NCBI GenBank assembly: GCA_030704615.1
Contig: CM060734.1
Location: forward strand, 52,838,042-52,902,041
Direction: 5' to 3'
Length of the DNA: 64,000 nucleotides
Source: Takakia lepidozioides
Lineage: Eukaryota; Streptophyta; Takakiopsida; Takakiales; Takakiaceae
This document shows positions 29,769 to 41,500 of the stretch, piece by piece; the stretch's first letter is position 1, and each line of letters begins with the position of its first letter. The notes beneath the pieces were generated by a model that made no database searches, was not told the DNA's origin, and was given only the letters and a program-made list of their open reading frames with translations. The position numbers and the translations under genes are program-made.

Positions 29769-31156
29769 GTGACATTCATTGGAAGTATTGCGGCTGCCCA
29801 GCGGGGCAAGATGCCAACACTAGCTGCCTTTACAGCTACAGTTAGTTGGCCTGGAGAGTTGCTGGAAGGCAATGCCCATGCAGAGGATGTGCCACCTTCA
29901 GCAGAGCAGGATGACATGCATGGTATGGCGGAGTTGTCTGCCATGGTTGCTCACACTCCATTGTGGGGTACGAACGAGGATTTGCAGCAGGCTGCTGATG
30001 GACGGGTGCAACAAGCCTGGGTAGAGGCCTTCGTACTGTCAGGAGAAGAGGAGAGTGCGGTGATTGCACCAGGACCACCTCAGTTGTCGCCATTGGATAC
30101 CACACCTCTTGTGTGGCAGTGCCCGGATGAAGGCATATGCCTTCTGGACTTGTTTGGCGGGATCAGCACTGGATTGGCTGAAGTGTTGCAAGCAGGTGTA
30201 CGAGTTCGACGTTACCTGTATGTGGAGAGGGATAAGACTGCACGACACGTCTCACTACGCCATGTTGCTCAGTTGGTACAGCAGTACCCTGATTTGTTGC
30301 TAGTGTCTGCAGTTCGTGGATACCAACAAGCCTTGCCAGCAGACATTTCGTTGCTGGGGGCGCAGGATTTGGAGCAGGCTGGTTCCATTGATCTGGTAGT
30401 GGCAGGTTGGCCCTGCCAAGGGCATTCATCAGTTGGGCATGACAATGGATTGCGAGACTCGAGGACGGGTCTGTTTTGGGAGATGGTGCGGGTTTTGCGT
30501 CACTTGCAGCTTCATCAAGCTGTATCTCCAGCATACATCTTGGAGAATGTGCCACTGATGGGTGATTCTTGGGCTAGGGTGATGGCCAGTGTGCATCAAG
30601 TCCGGTCGTGGCTTGGGTCAGCAGTGGGGTCACGGGCTCATCGTCCATGGCTATGGTGGACTAACTTGATGCCACCCGCATTGCTCAAGCGTGCATTTGA
30701 TGGGGTGCAGCGGCCAACACACCTCACAGTGGATAGCATTTTGGACACAGGGAGGCAGTCTCAACGTGTGAGACACGATGACCGTTCGCCTTTGGTAGTG
30801 TCAACAGGGTGGGTCAACCACGAGCAGCATTACCTACACTGCTCAGCTTCCCAGGATCCCATGCTTTTCGGGATGGTGGACCTGGCCTCTTGTGGGATAG
30901 CCAGTTGCAACAATTAGTGGAGCCCAATGCTGACGAGCGCGAGCGGGCGATGGGTTTTACCACTGGTACCACGGCGGTGCCATCTCTTTCTGAGGCATCA
31001 CGTCGTCAGGTGTTGGGGCAAGCAATGGATCTCAATTGCTTGACCTGGATTATCAGCTTGGCTATGGCTGAGCAGCGTAGAGTACGGAGTACACTTCCCT
31101 TCATGGTCTCCCTGCCTACCGAGACGGTACAGGCAGCAAGTGGGGCGAGCAGGTGA
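29769..31156 (+). pseudogene. C5-cytosine DNA methyltransferase domain within Pol
   Basis: Transfers a methyl group from S-adenosylmethionine to cytosine C5. Motifs in order: I, LLDLFGGISTGLAEVLQAG (about 30140); II, RYLYVERD (about 30212); IV, GWPCQGHSSVG with the catalytic Cys (about 30405); VI, ILENVP (about 30537); VIII-like, RPWLWWTNL (about 30642). After a frame break near 30860 the other frame gives IX/X, ERAMGFTTGTTAVPSLS and LGQAMDLN (about 30940-31050). Full motif set and order indicate a once-active enzyme. PCQ and the DLFGGI motif look bacterial-like or Dnmt3-like rather than plant MET1. It lies between protease and RT in the same reading direction, hence part of the polyprotein. 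The host element could use it to set or mimic DNA methylation of its own copies. Confidence 0.82.
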
Positions 31157-31362
31157 GGACCACGAGGTGCAGGCCGCATCCATGGCACACGTGGGAGGTG
31201 CTCGAGGTTCAGAATGAGTTGGCAGCCAAGGCGGCGGTGATGGATCAGGTTGGGGATTTTTCTCAGGTTGAGGAGGTCCTCAAGGATGGGATGATGGGGC
31301 AGGGTGAGACATTGTCACTGATAGAGGAGGCAGTGGTCACTGCTCAAGAGGTTGCAACATAG

Positions 31363-33203
31363 CAACCACGGGACGCGTCTTCTACCTCTAAGCCTGCTGG
31401 ACTCAAGGTTGCAGTCACGGAGGACAACTGGGAGCCTGATGTTGGACCTATACTTACCGGAGGAGAGAGACGACGTATACGACGGTTCTTGAGGGCTTAC
31501 AGGAACTGCTTTGCCTTTAGTTTGAAGGACTTAGGAGCACTGAAGGGTCAAGAGATTCGCATTGAATTGGCTACTGACACGCCAATCTTTCGGAGACCCT
31601 ATAGATACAGTGACATAGAGAGGTCCTTGATTCAGATGAGAACTCAGGACCTTTGGGAGGCTGGTTTGGTGGAGCTATCTAGGGGAGAGTATGCTTCAGC
31701 CATAATGATGCCAGCCAAAAAGGATGTCTATGGCAATTGGACGGAGAGACGTATGTGCAGTGATTACCGGCCTGTAAATCGTCAGACCAAGTCCAATAGG
31801 TATGCTATGCCGACACCAAAGGAGATCTTTGATGCCATTGGGCATGCCAAGGTCTTTAGCACTTTGGATTTACGATCCGGATATCACCAGTTGCCGATCA
31901 AGGGGGCGGATAAGTAGAAGACGACATTCTGGGGATCAATGAGCACATGAAAGATTGCCTATACCAGTGGCGGTTCTTACCATTTGGGCTTAAAAACGCT
32001 CCTGCAGAGTTTCAAAGAGTCGTGGACATGATTCTAGCAGGGGTGGAGTTTGCTCGGTGCTACATAGATGACATCATCATCTTTAGTGCTACGGTGGAGG
32101 AGCATGAGAGACACCTTCAGGTGGTATTTGAGCGCTTGAGGGCGCACGGATTGAAGTTACATCCGGGGAAGTGCAAGTTTTTCCACAACCAGATTGAGTA
32201 TCTGGGTCACATGATATATCTTGGAGGATTGGGGGTACAGCAGACTAAGGTAGAGGCCATTGCACAGATTCCACGCCCCACGGATGTGAGCCGAGTTCGA
32301 GCTTTCATGGGGTTGACAAACTATTATAGACGGTTTGTCAAGGGATTTAGTGCCATTGCAAAGGCTCTAACCAAGCTGACCAAGGTGGACCAGGAGTGGC
32401 AGTGGGAAGATGAGCAAGAACGAGCTTTCCAAGAGCTCAAGGCGAGGTTGACCTCGGCGCCCATCTTGAGACGACCTATCAGGGGGCGTCCTTTTCAGCT
32501 GCATACAGATTGGAGCATGCTGGGGCTTGGAGCGGTGCTCACACAGGTGGATGATGAGGGAAGAGAGTTCGTAGTGGCTTATGCTAGCCACTTGAACAAT
32601 GCTGTAGAGTCTAAGTATAGCTCATATGAGGGAGAATGCTTAGCTGCAGTGTGGGCTGTGGCACACTTCATATGCTATCTATACGACAATCTCTTCACCC
32701 TTGTCACGGATCACCAACCACTCAAGTGGTTGATGGAGTCAGACAAGCTTACGGGGAAGCTTGCACGGTGGGCACTCATCCTCCAAGAATATGACTTTCA
32801 GGTTGTGCATCGACCGGGTTTGGTCAATCGCAATGCAGATGGGTTGAGTCGCAATCCATGCACGAGCCAACAGAATGACACTAGAGCTCGGTGGCATGGT
32901 GAGACGGACGAGGAGATGGTGCCCGGATGGCATGCATCTGTATTTCTGTGTATCTTGGCAACGGAAGGCCAGGTTGGACCTGCAACAGGGATGACTGTAG
33001 ATCAAGTGTTTGATGACCCTGAGGCCAGCAATGAGCAAGGTGGCGCCAAAGATATACATGAGGATTCAGTTGTGTTGGACTACCTCCACACTGGAGACAC
33101 TGCAGCCACTGTGATTGCCAAGAAGAGGGATCGGATCCTACAACGAGCCAAGAGGTTCAAGTTGGAGGGGACACATCTGCTCCGAGTGTGGGAGGATGGT
33201 TGA
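31363..33203 (+). pseudogene. Reverse transcriptase and RNase H of the methyltransferase element
   Basis: RT: FRRPYRYSDIERSLI, YASAIMMPAKKD, RMCSDYRPVNRQTKSNRYAMP, FSTLDLRSGYHQLPI, LPFGLKNAPAEFQR and the active site CYIDDIIIFS. RNase H: FQLHTDWSMLGLGAVLTQ, YSSYEGECLAAVWAVAH, VTDHQPLKWLMES, giving D, E and D. A TAG at 31915 replaces a Trp-like position, a frame slip follows near 31930, and a TGA at 33201 (Arg in the minus copy) separates this from integrase. A tether region before RT begins after another TAG at 31360. Confidence 0.85.
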
Positions 33204-34361
33204 GTGAGGATTGTGACTCACCCAACACAGCGGGCACGGTTAGTGCGGCATGCCCATGAGGAGTTGGGGCATTTTGGGGTGCGACGCACTTATAGTCTAC
33301 TGCAGGGACAGTATTGGTGGCGTGGTATGCACACAGAGGTGCAACAATTTGTGGCTAGGTGCATGGTGTGTGACAGGGTGCGTGCTTCATTCAACGCCCC
33401 TACTCCACAATTGCACCCTCTTCCGATCATGGGATTGGGCTACAAGTGGAGTCTTGACTTCGCAGGGCCGTTGCCACTGACCATGCGTCACAACAAGTAC
33501 GTGTTGGTGATGGTGGAGCACTTCTCCAAGTGGATCGAGTTGGTTCCGTTGCCTGATAAGGCTAGTGAGGGAGCTGCGTATGCATTCTTGGATTGTGTAC
33601 TTAGCCGCTTCGGTGCTCCAGCTGAGGTACTCACGGACCAAGGGAGAGAGTTCTTGGGGGAGTTTCAGGCTTTGTGTGACAAGGCCTTGATAGACCACCG
33701 CACCACTTCTCGGGATCATCCTGAGGCCGATGGCTTGGCAAAGAGAGTTGTTCAGACAGTAAAGAGGGGTTTGCGCAAGTATGGCTTGCAGAAGGGACAC
33801 CTAGGAGATTGGGACCTTCAGTTACCCTGGTTAGCCATAGGCTACAGGTTTAGCAAGCAAACATCACTTGCCTCCTTCTCACCATACTTTCTTCTCTTTG
33901 GCCGAGAGCCGGATTTGCCTACATCCATTCGTACAGAAGCTGCTACCATACGTGGAAGAGGCTATCGTCCTGGGGTTCGGAGATTCAACCCTGGTGACTA
34001 TGTCTATCTGCAGCAGACTGCTCCCACGACCTTGGATGTGACTGCAGGACGTGTTATTTTGAGGGTTCGAGAGGTCTTGCCCTCAGGCGTCTTGATCTTG
34101 GAGGGTCGGGATGACATAACTTGGAAGGACCATGTGCGTAATTGTGCGCCATGTCACCTTCCGAATGTCGATGGCAGGATTGACCAAAACCTGGCAGTGG
34201 TATCTGCAAGTTTGAGGTGCATGTTGTGTGGGTCTGCTAAAGGGGCAGCCACCATGCTGATGTGTGATCGATGCTCTAGAGGTTGGCATATGTGATGCTT
34301 GACTCCACCTCTCGAGATGGTTCCTGATGGAGATTGGTTATGTCTGCATTGCATTGGATAG
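33204..34361 (+). pseudogene. Integrase and PHD finger of the plus-strand copy
   Basis: Same domains as in the minus copy at 22676-24673: H2C2 zinc module, core with WSLDFAGPLP, VLTDQGREFLGE and HPEADGLAKR, then a YVYLQQ strand and a PHD finger. Compared with the minus copy it lacks 43 residues between the core and the C-terminal strand (junction near 33945) and has a TGA at about 34293 inside the PHD finger (Gly in the minus copy); in-frame residues then continue to TAG at 34359. The frame was joined to RNase H before the TGA at 33201. Confidence 0.83.
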
Positions 34362-34621
34362 TGGGAGTGGATACAACCATGGAAGGCTAACAAGAAATGC
34401 AAGGCCAAGCTACTAGGAGACCTTGAACACACGAGATCTTGGCTCAAGTTCACAGATTGCAAGACGGCGACTAACGATGGGACTACTCTTGTACCCGGCC
34501 TCTTGGTCTATAGAGTTTGAGTACAATAGGGACAGTGATAGAGGACTTAGTACGGCTGTGGCTATTACATCTTGTAGCTATCTGGAGTTAGATGGACCTA
34601 TCCACCAGCTAGGGGGGCGAT
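34362..34621 (+). other. 3' untranslated region and polypurine tract
   Basis: Non-coding stretch shared with the minus copy (22417-22675), so it belongs to the element. It ends in AGGGGGGCGAT, a polypurine tract directly before the terminal segment starting TGTGG. Confidence 0.7.
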
Positions 34622-34701
34622 TGTGGCAGACTACTTTATTGTGCATATATGTGTGGTATAGTTTGGACAGCGATGTAGTTGTGTAGCGATATGTATGCGC
34701 A
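34622..34701 (+). repeat. 80-bp terminal segment, plus copy
   Basis: TGTGGCAGAC ... TATGCGCA. Starts with TG after the PPT and ends with CA, the termini expected for an LTR, but is only 80 bp long. See the copies at 35061-35140 and 22337-22416. Confidence 0.75.
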
Positions 34702-35060
34702 CGATAGCTGTCAAGTTAAATAAACACAGTGTGAAACTAACTAGAATAAAGCTAGTTATTTGTATTTAACACTTGGATTTAGTTCAAGTGTTAAGTCAGG
34801 TGTCAAGTTTAGTTTGACACCTGAACCGTCTTATCTTCACGAGAGCGTCAGTCGTGTGGCTGATCTTTCTCGAGTTGAGCCTGCACGACCGAGCTCCTTC
34901 ACCGTTCAGAATCTGAGTGTGCTTATAAAGGGATGATAGGTAGTTGTGGGGTGGAGTCCCCATAGCTTGGGGTGCCCCTGGCTCGACTATTATGTTAAAG
35001 AGTGATGGTGTTGGTTTTCATGTTTCTTGTGTCAACAGTGTGTTCTTAGTTTCTTATCAT
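34702..35060. other. 359-bp spacer between two 80-bp repeats
   Basis: Contains a TATA-like CTTATAAAGGG near 34920 and a G-rich stretch. It is not seen elsewhere in the window. It may be the rest of a longer LTR, the interior of a miniature LTR element, or host DNA. Confidence 0.35.
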
Positions 35061-35140
35061 TGTGGCAGACTACTTTATTGTGCATATATGTGTGGTGTAG
35101 TTTGGACAGCGATGTAGTTGTGTAGCGATATGTATGCGCA
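35061..35140 (+). repeat. 80-bp terminal segment, third copy
   Basis: Direct repeat of 34622-34701 with about one change. Its end at 35140 lies four bases from the start of the displaced clathrin exon copy, so the breakpoint of that copy and the element end nearly coincide. Confidence 0.75.
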
Positions 35141-35143
35141 GGA

Positions 35144-35767
35144 CACATGCCTGTCCTCTAAATGCCTAAGGGAAAGAAAAGAAACATGACAAGACTTCGC
35201 AACATGAGTAGAAAAAGAAAGTCTATCTGCCTAATAACCCCATGGTCTACAGCCAGGATAAGAAATGAAGGCCCAACACACAAGTATCATGGACTACTCT
35301 TAACGCCTAGATTCCAACCACCAAACAATCATATCCACATTGAGCATCTTTTGAACAGCTTTCCACCCCCAATCCAAAGGTCTATGCCAATGGTTCATTC
35401 CTGCAACACCCAAGCTCTATTCAAGCTGTAACAGGGTCTGCTTGAGGGGGGGTCTCAGGTGTATCTGGGGCTGCACTTGGGGGGGTCGCTGCAGGCACAG
35501 TGGATTTTGCACCATTTGTTGTCGTAGGAGTGACTGAGGGTGCTGGAGTTGCTGGCGGAGGAGGGGGGGGGGGTTGCTGCAGCATGTGGGCCGGAGGATT
35601 ATGCTTTAGCTTCAGAAGGACCTGCCGCATGCGGCCTAAATCAGTAGGCTTCCCAGGCTTGGGACCCTTGTTGGCCACCACGCCAATTTTCTTGTCCTTA
35701 TCTTTGCCACGGCCCTTCACCTCTAGTGATGCCGGCAGTTCATTGGGAATCAGCTCTGTCACTGGAC
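35144..35767 (-). pseudogene. Displaced copy of the clathrin light chain last exon
   Basis: Matches 54703-55313, in the same orientation, at high identity: the outer end of the palindrome right arm, the 3' flank and the last exon from TELIPNELP to the stop (35421). The copied exon lacks its first 20 or so codons and the splice acceptor; the match ends right after GTCACTG. Reading is intact to the stop, with small changes such as an inserted QQP near the Pro run. About 70 bases (35245-35308) differ completely from the donor (54797-54853). Without upstream exons it cannot make a light chain. Confidence 0.88.
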
Positions 35768-38538
35768 GACGTAGTGACACCACAAGTCATTTTCAATATG
35801 AGTGGTTAACATCAGTGATTATTTTGTGTTCTCTTTGTAGTGTGTATATGTAAGAGCCATTTCACCTGAGGATGGCATTAATGTCCCCCAAAACCAAATC
35901 GCTCCAAGTTCAGTGTGCCAAATCCAAACCTCTTGGATCCAAATGTATGTACAGCTTGTTGCACTTGTAAGAGAGAGAGAGAGAGAGAGAGAAAAAAAAA
36001 CAAATGAGCTTCCGACCTGGATGCAGCTGATGGACCACTTCAATGCTTCCATGCTTGACACTACTTTCACATTTCCCTTTCCTCTCTTCGTCATCTTCCT
36101 CCGTAAGCCACCAACGTAGTGCCCATACCATTGCATTTCTGCACAACTGTGGGGACCACAACCAATGTAATGAAGCAGCTTGTTGGAGTGGGGAGTCGAT
36201 TTAAGAAGGGAAGTAAGGATGAAGTCCGAAAGATATGGTCTGTGCAGGTGGCAAGATCACAAAACTTTTCTTCACGTTCCTGAGATCACATGTGGAACTG
36301 GGACAGTCCCACAAGGAACACAGTTAAAGAAAAGGCCTCACTTTGTGTGAAATCCACAAATTCTTCCATGTTCTCCTAATGCCCCATTTCGTCCCTTGCC
36401 ATCTATTCCTTCCAGAATTTCAGCCTTGAAGTCCAAAGTCCAAACAGACTTATTTCTTCATCTTTCGTAATATATCGTTCAGGACTGTTCCGCTCCTCCT
36501 CCATCCAAAGAGAGGCGATCAGCTCTGGAATTTCTGACGGTTCTCCCCGTCCGTAAATGGTTGGTTTGTGGGAGAATCTAGTTTGTTAGGAATGTTTAGC
36601 GTTGTGGCCGGGATACGTTGATATTTGCAGTGGCGTCGTACAATGCAGAAGTCTATCGAGTACTGTTGAGCTAACTCTATCTTTTGTGCGTTATAAAGTT
36701 CAAAAACCTGGTGAGGGTACTTGGGGTAGTGTCAAGTTCCAAACGTATTCAACATCCTTTCACAACGAGCTAGACCACTTTCTCGCCTGTTCTCCAAGTT
36801 GAGAAATTCCGATGTGGAAGAGAGGCTGGAATGCCGAGATCTAGACTTCACCTTACTTAACACTTCAAAAATCATGCCAACTGCTAAGGTGCGCTATAGT
36901 AGCTGGATGTACAACTCCTGGTCGGACTCTCAATACACGTACTTCATTCAAAGCTTGTGGACGACTTATGTAGCATGAAGATCTCTATTTCATGTGAATG
37001 TGATCTCATCTCTTGCCCGTTCATCCCACTAATAAGTACTTTCACATGCGAGGCATCCTGCATTATGATTTTTTTATTGTCTCTTTGTTATGTAAGAGGA
37101 TCCGAGACTTGGTCCGCTTATTCCAAAACTGAACTCTCTAACGTCGAGTGTGGTTCTGACATTCGAGCTCGTCTCGCATCATCCATGGTGAGACCTGACT
37201 CCTGACATCTTAAAAATTTTAAAATTTTGAAATGAACGATCACCCACGTTACATAATTCGGTTGGCACCTTATGAGGCATCGTTGATTGGTGGGATCGGC
37301 TGCAGCAAGTCAGGACTCAGGAGTGATAGGGGAGTAGTGTGTGGTCACTCCTGGTGTTACACGATCGCAGAGGCAGGCTCCTACAGGCTGTAATAACACA
37401 CACACCTAAGTGTCACCTGGGGAAGGAACGTGCCGCCAGGCTCATACTCGAGTTTCCCGCATACGGTTCCAGCAACCTGTACAACATGTAAACCCGCAGG
37501 AGTCATGTCTGACTCTAGAGCTTTTATAGCAGGTTTGTACAAGCTAGCTTCAATGCATGCTTTCATCTTCTGGTTCGAAATGGTACATACTTACCACTTA
37601 AAATATGGTGATAGAGCAGACTTTGATGAGGGAATGTCATTATAATAACAGACAGCCGCACCTTTACCTGGTCAACTGGCTGCGTTTCAGTCAATTGACA
37701 GTCGCACGCAGCAGACATCCTGACACAAGATGGCTTGCGAGATTCATGACTCGAGAACTGGAGCATTTCAAAGTGGAAGAAGATGAGCTGTTCATGCCCA
37801 TGGCTCTTGAATTGCCCAATACATAGTGGTATTTCCCTTATCAGTGGCCTGGCTTAACAATGAGCATCAAGCTAGTTATGGCGATCACGAACGAACTTAT
37901 GTTATATAAACTGCACTACTGGGCTCTTGAATGTCATGCTATAGTCTCGATCCTGTCCCTTCATCCCTTCTGCGGGCCGTGCTACCGCCCTTCTCGGTCA
38001 AATCAGCAATTAGGCCAGTCAAATCCAAAGTGATGGAGAGCTATCCACCCAGTCTCACCTGCCAGTTGCCTTCAGATCACTTTACGACACCTGTATGTGG
38101 TTGCCGAGTGTGGACTGTGGGCATCTCTGGCCTCTCTCTGGCCTTCAGAGTTGAATGATGTGCAGTGTACCCATCCAGATATCCACTGCGGAGGGACGTT
38201 GCTAATGCTTGGAGACAACTTCAGAATGTGGTTTAGAGCCTCAAAAGTTGCAGATATCGCTCACTTTGCACAATTCAGTACAAACAGAAAAATAATATCT
38301 CAGACCGATTGTCCTTCCTGATTCTCAGACAATTTGTGCACAAACGAAGTTGATCAGCACACCGGCGAGACTCCTAAAGGTTCACATGACATTCTACTGC
38401 ATTATTCGATCTGTCCAATATCCACATGAGCCATTCTGACATCTCTGGCCTCCTCTCTACTCTCTACCTCTCACACTTGCTGCATGAGCCTAGGCACTGA
38501 GCAAATTCTACAGTCTGCACACACACTGCACAAGGTGC
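35768..38538. other. Intergenic; downstream flank of the remorin gene
   Basis: No gene recognised. A GA microsatellite lies at about 35970-35992 followed by an A run. Scattered short open frames (for example 37605-37826 with a HFKVEEDELFMPMALE stretch) have no supporting context. Confidence 0.4.
35970..36000. repeat. (GA)n microsatellite with A run
   Basis: About 11 GA units followed by about eight A. Simple sequence. Confidence 0.9.
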
Positions 38539-41500
38539 TCAGTGGCACCAACGAAAGACGAGAGCGCCCGGTATTTTCCCGGTCCGCCGGATGATCTCCG
38601 CCCGGCCCGCTGTTTTGGCGGCCTGCTCTCCACGGCGGGCCTCGGCTGCCGCCCGCAGATCCTCCGCCCGGCGCCGGGTCGCCGCCAGCTTGTTCATCAA
38701 CCTCTCGTTGCCGTGTGACCTCATCCTTTCCACCTTCACCTGCCGGGATTCAAGCACTCGTCAATACTGTGCAGCAGGAATCGCACAGTGTAGCGGCAGT
38801 ATACAACAGCTTTATAGTTCAGATTGGGGCCCACTGGGCTTTTCTTAACTGGCTTTTGTCCGAAGACTACAGTTTCTGGTGAGCCCTCTTATCCACATAG
38901 AGATATGGCACCCTACAAATCTGGGAGGCCATGGCTGAATTTACACCAGTGCTAAATTAGTCCAAGGCTTTTCTCCCAACAGCATTTTGAAGGATGCAGT
39001 CAAGCTGAGTTGCAACAACTCTGGTTCTTGGGTTGTACCTCTATTCTCCGCATCTCAGCCTCGGCTTTGGCCTTTTCGTGATTCTCCCAAGCCTGGATCT
39101 TTGTTTCCTCACGATTGAATCTGTAGCCCATCACCCTCATATTTCAGTAAACGATGTACAGTGGACAGGTCTAGCAGACTAAGCTTTGTGGGTGCGAGAT
39201 GTTCCTGGCAGTCCAGTTCCAGGGAGTACTAAACTTGTGGTGTGCCATGAAATGTCCTCCAGACCAAGTAGCATCTACTGTGATCAGGTGAAATGCTTGC
39301 AGGCAGACACCTAATAAGTGCCTTCAACTGTCCTACATTTGGCAAAGCACTAGACTACATGATGCATCTCCCCCTGGTTAGTTTATCTGGTTTGTTGGCT
39401 GTTCAATCCAGACTACTCAATCTATTAGGAGGTGGAATTGGAAGGGGAAATACAGCAGACAGCTCCCCTTCATAACTGCTGAATAACAAAGCAGAAGGAG
39501 AGTCTGAGAAGTGACTGAGTAACTGACCTGGCGACATATTTTGCATGCTCTGCCTCCTCCCAGGCTGCAGCCCTTGTGGCGAGCACATTTTTCCTTACTT
39601 CCTCCAACTCAAGACTGGCCTTCAGGGATTTGGCTGCATCTGCTTCTTCTTCCTCTTTGGTTGCCCATGCTGCTATGTTCGCCTTCCCTAGTTGTGTGCC
39701 CAATGCTAGAATCTCCTGTCGTGTTTTTGCTTGCAATTCTTTCCCAGAGAGAACCTTTGATGGCTCAGTCTCTTCCATACCACAGTTAGAGTCAGATGTT
39801 GGAGTTGAGTTGTGGAGAGTCCTCCCAGGAGTAGAGGGTCGGGACCCAGTTGGGCTTCGAAGGTTGGGTGTGGTTGCCCTTAGAGGGGTAGCAGTTCTGG
39901 AAGGCTCCACACTAGCTATAGGTGTCATTTCTGTTCCCATGTCTCGCATGGAGATGGACCTTACATTGAGGGCCGATGCAACAAACGCCGATGCCTCATT
40001 GGGCGAAGTGGATTGGCTGGGCTTGGGCAGCTCGCTCACCTTGGTAGGTGAATCCTCATCTGAACACAAGTAGTGGTTAGCAATATGCACTGAAGCCAAG
40101 TGACCAAGTATACTTTCTTGGTGTGACCAACAAGAATTGAATTGAATGGAGAAGAATTGAAAAATTGAATGGATTTGTTCAATGCCTATGCATAGTTAGT
40201 TACCATATAAATTCCCTCCAAAACTTAACAATCTGCAACCATTTCCTCTTGGAATTTGCACTACAGGAAGCCAAGTGAGTGGGGACTCCCAGGGTCCAAC
40301 AAAAACCTAGAGGCAACAAACATTAGCAGATACATAACAAACTTCTGAATTTCCAGTGATGCATGGAAGATGGGAGAGAGACAATGCACAGGGATGGAGG
40401 GGGAACATACCCAAGGGATTCGACATACCTTTGGTAGGTGATTCAGAAGTGGGCTTTGCTGTCCGGAGTGTCGGCTTTGATAAAGTGTCATCAGTAGCTT
40501 CTGGCGACGTGCTGCCTTCCTTTGTGTCGTCATGGTCGCGACCGTACTGATCATTAAGAGGGTAACGGTCCAGAGATGTATTGGACCGTGCTTTCCCAGC
40601 AGGCATGAATGCAAAACGGGAAGCAGCCCCTTCACCCTGACTGGCAATGTACTTCGTTGTGTCTACCTTCTTTGTGCGCTCTCCTGGTTGTCTTTGATTG
40701 GTTGTCTTGGGTGAATGATCCTCTCCCTCACCGCTGTTCTCACCAGAAGATGGGGCATCAACCCCACAATTAACAGATGTTGATTTTGTTGAGTGGGATA
40801 TCCCATTTTGGATCCCAGACGGACGCCCACCCTGGGTAGAGAAAGACACCTTCTTTGACACAGTTACTCCAGCCTGGGTTGCGACAATGTGTGCTTGAAG
40901 AGGTCCGCTTCTCGATTTGCTCTTAATAGGAACCTCACTCGCCGACAACCATTTTTCTGCATCATCCCACTTAGAAGGGGTGGGCTTTAAAAGAGGCCCC
41001 ACCACAGTTCGGTGGCCACCAGCCCTATTGAAGTCAAAACTTGCAGAACTTTCTTTCTCAAAGCTGCTCTCGTAGTCAAAAGGTTCACTGTCACTGCTCC
41101 TTGCTGCATGGCTTGAATTAAAACTAAAAATACTGGCACTCCCGTTCGGGACACTGGCAACTTGGGCTGCTGGCCGTGCTGTGCCAGAAGCTAATCCACC
41201 ATATTTTTTCTTGGTTTCTTCTCCTTTCTCCATCATTGAGCTCTGCACAGCTTTGAATGGGGCAGTTTGAGCCTCTTTTGATTGGGCATCCCTCAGATTC
41301 AGCGATTTCTTGGTCACAAAAGCAACTTCACCATCATTGTCTGCTAGATGCAGAGCATGGCCCACCTCATGCACTGTGGCCCAGCCATTCTCTATGGAGC
41401 TGCTCAAGTCTTTTTCAGAACGTTGGCTAAGTGCACCTGCATTCAAGGAAACAGAGAATTTTAAGGACAGAAACACCCTTCGAAGCCTTCCTATATGAGC

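Larger units (their letters stand above)
27184..34701 (+). mobile_element. Ty3 retrotransposon with m5C methyltransferase and PHD finger (long, broken copy)
   Basis: Order on the plus strand: PBS-like site (27184-27196, TAGTACTAGAGCC, three changes from the common initiator-Met PBS), gag (27208), CCHC knuckles (28320), aspartic protease (29400), cytosine-5 methyltransferase (about 30140-31120), RT (31430), RNase H, integrase (33204), PHD finger (34215), PPT (AGGGGGGCGAT) and terminal segment (34622). The copy is disabled by stops at about 29760, 31360, 31915, 33201 and 34293, frame breaks near 28020, 30860 and 31930, and a deletion near 33945. No 5' LTR matching the 3' end was found. Cytosine methyltransferases inside retrotransposons have been reported from dinoflagellates and charophyte algae (recalled from memory); the arrangement here fits that theme. 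Confidence 0.88.

Noticed and set aside
37605-37826. Hemerythrin-like look of HFKVEEDELFMPMALE
   Set aside because: Single short stretch, no other metal ligands and no gene structure around it.
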